Shown in pieces: positions 57,001 through 64,000 of a DNA stretch of 64,000 bases. The notes under the pieces were generated by a model. That model saw only the letters and a list, made by a program, of their open reading frames with translations. It did not search any database and was not told the DNA's origin. The translations under genes and the position numbers were made by a program. Origin of the DNA: Burhinus oedicnemus (Eukaryota; Chordata; Aves; Charadriiformes; Burhinidae); the NCBI GenBank assembly GCA_008921705.1, contig VFFE01007016.1, positions 926,387 to 990,386 on the forward strand. The letters run 5' to 3'. Position 1 is the stretch's first letter. Every line of letters starts with the position of its first letter.

Positions 57001-60000
57001 GCCTCAAGGAGGAAAGGAATTTTCTGTTAATAGACTAAGGCAGGGTCATCCTATACTATAAGCTTCAAGAAACATTAACAAAAATCCCTGTAGTTTTGTT
57101 TTTACTCCTACTTACTGTCTCAGCGCTATTCCTGTTTTACAGATTTGCAATGACTGGAAGAAAAGCACGTGCAAACAGCAGAGAAAACAGTAGTGGCCAC
57201 AAACAAAACACAGATGCACAGTACAATACAAAAGGGTTAAATTATTGCTTTTTTTCAAAAAAAAAAATTCTAGAAAAATCCTTAACCAGATAGACTTGCT
57301 CATTAATTACAGTGATTTAGCATCTCCTAGCCTTCACTGATGAGCAGCTAGTAAGATTCAAGGAGTAGATGCAAAGGGATATATACCCAATTCATGTAGA
57401 AGAATCAAGGTTATGTTTAAACAACAAAAAAGTCTGATTACTGTATCCAACATCAGCAGCGTGCCCAGCTCACACACACTCATCCTGGCACGAGTGGACG
57501 CCAGACCTAGTCATAAGCATCCCATGAAAGGATTCCTTCCTGTTTCCCTGCCAACTGTCTAAGTGCACACATTGTTTAAAATTGCTGCCAGAACCCTTTA
57601 ATCTCAAACACCGGAGGTTCTCCGTGAAGCTGAACGAACGCACGCCAGCTCAACTTCTCATTCCAAGCACAGTCAGCTAAAACACAGAAGAGAAAGCAAC
57701 TGAAAGCAGAAATTTTGCCACAGTTAAAAGAAAGTCCAGAGCTGGAAATGGAAGGATAGATCCAAGATCCTGGCCAATCCCTAGCAAATGATCCCATTTA
57801 TTCTCAGCGGGCAGCTGCTGTGCAAAAATGGGCATTTCCAGCTAACACATCAGTATTTAGAAGCAACTGGATGTTTTAACAGGAACGATGCACAATCACG
57901 TTATTATGTGACCCTAGTCCCGTGCTTTGTTTCCAGCAGCTCAGTATGCAAACCTGAAACTTGCTTTGTTTACAGAAGACAGCTGCAGAACTAGAATAGA
58001 CATTGACAAAAAAAATTATAAAATATTACCTTATGAATTAATCTAGTCAGCAGTGCTGACTATCTGATCAAGACTAAATCACAAGTTTACCAGTGAGTTT
58101 CCCTTTCAAACCTTATCAGATCAAGGGATGGGAAATAAATATCTTAGATCTCGTGGGCTGAAAAAACAGCTAACACCAGCCATGAGAGAATGTTGAGCTT
58201 GGACTTTTCCATGGCAGGTGGCCAGCTGGAAAGCTTAGCAACTTGAAAGCATTTACAACAGGCATAACCTTGAGTATCTTGCAGAACGATGCTTCCTACT
58301 CTACTTCTACACCAAAGCATTTGTTGCAGAGTGCCCTAATGCTCTGCTTTTTGCAGAAGCATCAGCTCAGACATGTTTTACTGAAATTTGTCCGTGCCTG
58401 CTGTTAAAAGGTCACTACAAGGATTGGAAAGAGTCATTTATCCCTCACACTTATTTAAAAAAAAGACTTTCTCATTTTGTCTGTATGTATACAACCAAGA
58501 CATTTTTAGATGCGATGTAGACTAAAATGATGGTCTTGCAAGATTCAGAGAGCCGTTCGGTATCTGAAAGTTAGGTTTTAGGTGGAAATCAGACTGAGAT
58601 AAAATTTAAGTTAAGTCTTAGTTGCACTCAGCTTTGCTATTTAAGTTTGATTCCTATAAAACCAAGGGCGTAGGCAGCAGAGTGCAGAAAAAAAAAAAAT
58701 TCTACCTTGCTTACCTTATTCAAGTTTTTCACTACGTCCATCACCTCAGCACTCAGCAGGCTCAGCTACAGAGAACACAAGGCTCGCAAGTCTGAGGGAT
58801 TCCTCAAGCCAGTTTGTGTCTGATTTTTCAAAAATCATTTGCCCTAGAGACAAAAAAATTCTCCTTTTTCAATAATAGCTTGGTATTTGTTAATTCTAAG
58901 AGACTGACCTACTTTGAACTATGAAGTGCACCGTTTCTGCCAGCTGTTACTATGCTTGCTTTCCTAGTGACTTCTCAAACCAGTGGAATTCCAGGACATA
59001 TACTAGCTTGCTCTCAGCACCAAGAAGCTACTCAACATCTCACGTTCACCCACTTACACTGAGATTGGTATTTCCTTCCATGAAGTCTGACCTTTACATG
59101 CACCTGCAAATCCCCTAGATCGCTAGTGATCAAGTTGCCTCGAGTCCTATGCCAAAGACATTTATTTCATTAGTTCACAGCTGTACTGTGGGTCCATGAG
59201 AGAGGGTTTCACCCAAGAAGTGACAGCCCTCCCTATAACCTCATCTCCCCTGCTCCGCTGCCAGTGACAGCACTGCATGTTGAGTCCAGCAGACGAGCGA
59301 TAGTGAACCTCAGACAACCTTTTGTGATCTGAAATAAACTTTGGTTTCCATTCACAATCAAGTCAAGTTTTCTCTGTGATCTAGCTTATAGTCATTATCT
59401 CAAAATACTTTTTATTTATACACATCCAGTCACAACATATCAATTATTCCAAATATTTTCTCCCCTACTGAAGATTGTTTCGGCATGAGGAGAAGGGGAG
59501 GTTCTTCCAAATTTGCACTTAAACCTTAGCACTATTGATACTTTAGTAGGAAGATTTCAAGTAACCTAAACTTCTTTTTATTTCATTTCAGAATTTGTTC
59601 TCTTTCAAAACATTCAGGATTGCTCTTCCTGCATTTTTCACTTCAATGCATCCTAGCACACTACTCACTTCATTACTTTCACTTATGAAACCAAAATTGG
59701 AATGGATTTACCTGAGCTGAAAATGAAAGCTGTTCAGGTACTGATTCACTGAAGGATGAAACATCCCTGAGCAAAGACTCACAAGGTGAGATGGGGTTGG
59801 TAACTGCACGAACAACAGCTGTATTAATGTGCAACTCCATCCTAGTCTCCTGGGCATCTACAGCCAAGTCCTTTGATGCAGTCCTCAATCATCGCAAAAC
59901 TATCTTGAAGATCAGGCTTATTAGAAATGACTTACTATGGAGGAAAAAAGCCCACAAGTAATGTTGTCTTCTATAAAATGGAAAGCTTTATTTTTATTTG

Positions 60001-63000
60001 CCCTCGTGTGCATCTGCTTTGTACAAATTAAGCACTATAAACATCTGAAAAATCTAAAGATGAAATAAGCCATTTGCAATAAGTCACTTAGCTTCCATCC
60101 TTAAGGCCTCATCTACACATGCAAATTAATCAAATCACAGTGGAAACTGAAGTGGGTTTAACAAATTTCTACAAGCTGTTGAGCAGACTAGCCGAAAAAA
60201 ACCCAACCAACCCAAACCTAATTAAAGCCCCAGTCACATCCTACTGAACTGCAGAGGGGGAAACAGTCCAGCCATGTGGACAGCCATCTGAACGCCTTGC
60301 AACCTTCAATGCATGTGCTGGACTGGGAGAAAGAACACAGAAAAAGAGAATATAGTAGGAGGTTCTTTTGGCTCCTGCCCACATCTCACATCATTACTGA
60401 TTCACTACTGTACTCTGATCAGACGGAAATGAGATGCATCAAAGTCTTAAATACGCAGAAATCAGAAATGGAATTAATTGTGAAAGAGTTCCATCAATAA
60501 ACCACCATTTTTTCAGTTTGAGATTTTACTGAGTTTTCCAAAGTAGAATTAAGTGAATATCAAGGAAAGCAAGTCAAATTAAGAGGCTTTGGGGGAGGGG
60601 TGGAGAGCGGACCTTCTAAGGACAAACACCAACAGTTTGTTCAGGAGTGAAGCCAAGTGAAGCACAAGTCTGCCACAGTCTGAACTACAGGAATCTGTGT
60701 TGTATACAGAGGAGACATTTGAAAGGTGTCAATAAATTACTTCTCAGCGCAACATGTTTTCCACTTTCTCAAACAGAAAATCTTGCATGATGTTTCCAAG
60801 AAGTTTTCCTCCCCTCCTCCAAATACTAAATCAATAATAGAGCAAAATAGGTTTATTCCACAGAGCTGCTTTAAGTATAGCTGCAAACTAATGAGAAGGT
60901 GGAGACAGCGTTGCCTTCTGCCTTTGTAATATAAAGCCTTCCCAGCTAGCGCAGGTTCAGAAAAAGCAGCAGAGTAGTGAGCTAACCTTACCCTTCTCCT
61001 TGGAGAAGACAACTTAACAGCTCTGCTCCTTCCATTAGTGTTCAATTATCAGCTGGTCAGTTTGTGGCAGTAGGGCGCCTGGAGAGATTTTCAGCAACAG
61101 TATCGTGTTCAGATGCATCCTTAAGTCTCTGTCGCTCAGCTATCATTTCACAGGAACTCAAAAGCCAGAAGTCATATACTGCGTTTCTTCCCTCGCTCTG
61201 TTCACCACCTCCTCTACACTCAGTACCTGTGAAACGGAGCCTTGACTGTGAACAGTACGCAAACACTTCAGATACTCCGCTAACTTGGAACGCAAACATT
61301 TTAAAAACTAAACAACAGCCTTAAGGTACAGGCATCTTATTTTAAGATCAGGAAAGATTTATGGAGGAAAGGAACCATTGCTCGGATGAAGGATCAGTGA
61401 AATAAAGACACTGCCATAATTCCTTGGCAAGCACCAGGTTAAGGTGACCCGTGATCACTTGCCATGCCAGCTGCTTGTTCCTTCACCAATGCCACAGCAC
61501 GTCATTACCTCGGCTGCGCGTACAGTCAGTCCTAGGGTTGCACTCTGCCTCCGATGAGCGTCCCAATTTACAGCAGAACTTCCAAAAAACAGTTGTGCCA
61601 ACATAAGCAAGAGCATAGTGCAAATCAGAACTCCCTAAACCACCATTTCCTATTGCTCACCGTGATTACTCTATCACAGAACCACAGCCCAAGTTAAGCT
61701 CTATCCTTGCACGACACATTGAGTAAAACGCGTAATGTTTTAAGGCAGAGTAGGCTTGTTAGGGGGACAGCAGGAGCAGGGGAAGATAACAGAAGAAATG
61801 TGGGATAATGAAAATGACAATCTTTAAAAGAAGTCATTGCAAAAGGATCAAGATTTGAATAGCTAGCAAAAATACAACATAGCCCGCTGAGCAAGTTATC
61901 GCTACCTAACTATCCTACCTGCATTTTCCTTTTCAGCTGTCTGCCAGGTCCTGTCTTTGAAAGACTATAGGCTCATTAAACATAATTCACTGTCAGTGTG
62001 ACAAGTTAACAACTTCAAATATCTGTTCTCTTAAGTATAAAAATCCAGAAGATATCACAGTAAGACTTCCTCATAAAAACAGACCTAGTTTTTAACGTTT
62101 TGCTTATTTGTTCATCTGTGCTTGTTACTTGTTCTTGATCCTACACAGCTTACTATAAACTAGGATATTCAGGAAAGCTTGAAAGCACTCATTACCCATT
62201 ATCCTATTAAATTCAGTGGCCCCTTTGAAAAATCCAAGCCTTAACTTCTTACTGTTCTTCCTCAAAGGAAGATTTTAGAGAATTTTGAAACACACTGGGA
62301 TCACCTTTGCTCGCTGTCCCAATTCTAGGTGGAAAGGACAAGGTCCAGTACCAATAGGAAAAAGCTGAATTACTACAGAGGTAGTAGTACATACAAATGA
62401 GGTGCGAAAGGCTGACTTGTAAAACTGGAACTTTGTGAAGTGCATCGTCAGCACTGCTCTTCTGAGCACAGAGTGAGCCATGTCAGGGAGACAGGCTTAA
62501 CAAAACCACCCACCTCTTCTTTTGCAGTGCCTTTTTTTTTTTCCCCTCCCCTAATTTCCTGAAACCAGCCACAGGATCAGAAAACTGCTAATATAGCACA
62601 CAGCAAGTAGCAGGAGCCCTCTGTTTTCTTTTACACAGCTAAGCCAGTCCTTGCTGGATCTTCAAGCAGTGCACACAGCTTTAATACACCAAAAACTTCA
62701 AAAACCCATATCATGGGAACACAAATACAACAGTGTCTATTTCAGCTGTATCTTTGAGACTGAAGGGTTGAAACCATTCTAGTGGAAGGGCTCCACTTGT
62801 CAGAAACAATGTTCATTGATTGTTTTTAGACTTCAGTGTAAACAGATAAATATTAACATATATGTCTCTGCATAATGCAGGTAATTTTGTTGCAACTAGA
62901 AGAAAAGTCATCCTCATGCACTCCCATGGTTTTAACCTCTGCATATGCTCATCGCTTAACATATGAGCTCTCTCCTGCTTCCACCAAATTTCAGTAGCAA

Positions 63001-64000
63001 TTGTTATTACACTCCCTTAGTCATACAATGAGTGCATGTTTAAATGTACTTAACTTGCTTAGACTTCTGGAACACATTCTCATTACTGGGAATCTCTACT
63101 GAGATACTAGTTGCCAATTTTGAAGTCTCTTGAATTATTGAGATCCATTAGAAACTTTCTGAACACAGAAATTAAACAGCATAATCAAAAGCTAAAGGCT
63201 GCTGACTGGGTTAGATTTGTCTCTGCCCAGAACTTTCCTGCACACTAGAAAGGGATAAAGAGATTACTCCAGTGGTTTTTTAGCTGCAGTTGGGTACTGG
63301 CTCAGACAGCCTGAACTGAAAGTTTCCTTCCTTGTTTCTCACAGCATGTGCCAGCATTTCTTGATGGGAATGCAAAGATTAATTACAGCTGTACTTGCTC
63401 TGAACAAATCCTTATATTCAATACAGTCCTGCAAGATTTGGAGTAGCACTAATTAGGGCTTAGAACAACAATTCTGCAAAGACAGACATACTGAGTATTT
63501 TTTCTAATTATTTTATGCTTAATAAAATTAAACCTTCTTTCCAGAAGCAGGGTGGCATTTATTCTCAAGAGCTGGGAGCCAAAAGGACATTTTTCAGTCT
63601 AAGAACATTAGATTTTGTGTTTCACTGCTATTGCTGAAGGTAAGACATCAAATCGTAACTGCTACCACATGCATACAGAGAGAGGCAAGGATGAGTACAG
63701 CGTTTATTCTGTAAATCTTTTGGGACACCCAGACAGTCCTCTAATGGGCTCAAGCACTAAGAGATAAAGACAAAAAAGTTTGTTCTTAATAAAATACAGA
63801 AGTAAAAATAAATCTTTTAATCAGAAAAGTGGCAATCATTAGACAAGATGCAAATTCTCATAATGAATTTTCAACGTGGGAGCTGTATCTATGAAGTTGT
63901 TTCCCTCATTCACTTTAACCACACCAAAAATACAGTCAAGTTTTATTGGCATCTAAGGGCCAAAAGCAAAATCTCCTACAGGCAGCCTTACACAGTACCA

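Larger units (their letters stand above)
49870..64000 (-). other. GNA12: GNA12 upstream intron (partial, at least 14 kb)
   Basis: A/T-rich sequence from the short exon to the right edge. I searched for the next upstream exon (expected to encode the SENEKHGMF / FENKAG / SEFQL region) and did not find it. It therefore probably lies outside. Contents: simple repeats (52862, 53530) and an unexplained 116-codon open frame on the - strand (53681-54031). No RNA gene or transposon recognised. Confidence 0.7.

Noticed and set aside
59150..59350. Processed pseudogene ending at an AATAAA near 59331
   Set aside because: A canonical hexamer is present, but no recognisable coding sequence, A-tail or target-site duplication was found.
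49870..64000. GNA12 exons 1 and 2 (P-loop and helical domain)
   Set aside because: I looked on the - strand for the expected conserved stretches and did not find them; assumed to lie beyond the window.
1..64000. CRISPR arrays, operons, insertion sequences or other prokaryotic systems
   Set aside because: The window is vertebrate nuclear DNA; the tandem repeats present are minisatellites without spacer architecture.

Overview
This is vertebrate nuclear DNA, most likely from a bird. All protein-coding content is in spliced genes with GT-AG introns (plus one GC-AG intron). Introns are fairly compact, interspersed repeats are sparse, and the only recognisable transposon relic is an old CR1-type LINE fragment. 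Three genes are identified by translating and joining exons by eye: BRAT1, AMZ1 and GNA12. The bird assignment is an inference from gene content, compactness and the CR1 relic; no species is claimed.

Layout: positions 1-5070 hold the 3' part of BRAT1 on the + strand, nine exons coding for the last 513 residues, followed by a short 3' UTR with two poly(A) signals. From 5070 to about 18900 there is no gene I can support. That stretch has a CR1 relic, simple repeats and two A/T-rich blocks that look like conserved noncoding elements. Positions 18900-20300 form a CpG island with a 20-N assembly gap, trinucleotide repeats, a GC-rich minisatellite and a strong splice donor at 19499/19500. It is the best candidate for the AMZ1 promoter and noncoding first exon. 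The complete AMZ1 coding sequence follows on the + strand, six coding exons from 26889 to 35175, predicting 503 residues. Positions 35300-41270 separate AMZ1 from GNA12, which is convergent to it. This spacer holds a CTCF-like motif and a small isolated CpG island near 40.1 kb. GNA12 lies on the - strand: a putative long 3' UTR (about 41.27-48.2 kb), its last coding exon (48197-48766), a 51-nt exon (49819-49869), then at least 14 kb of upstream intron running off the right edge. Exons 1 and 2 of GNA12 were not found here and are presumably beyond position 64000.

The genes do not form a functional unit. BRAT1 is a DNA-damage and Integrator-associated scaffold, AMZ1 a metalloprotease of the archaemetzincin family, and GNA12 a heterotrimeric G-protein alpha subunit. 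Their proximity is a conserved vertebrate neighbourhood (human 7p22), but the BRAT1-AMZ1 orientation differs from the human arrangement as I remember it, suggesting a local inversion.

I found no cryptic multi-gene system. The most interesting observations are the replaced third zinc ligand in AMZ1, the isolated CpG island at 40.1 kb, two minisatellites (GC-rich at 19.7 kb; 31-bp unit at 22.8 kb), the GC-AG intron in BRAT1, the possible inversion, and an unexplained 116-codon open frame inside a GNA12 intron. Many other open frames in the window are chance frames in noncoding DNA.
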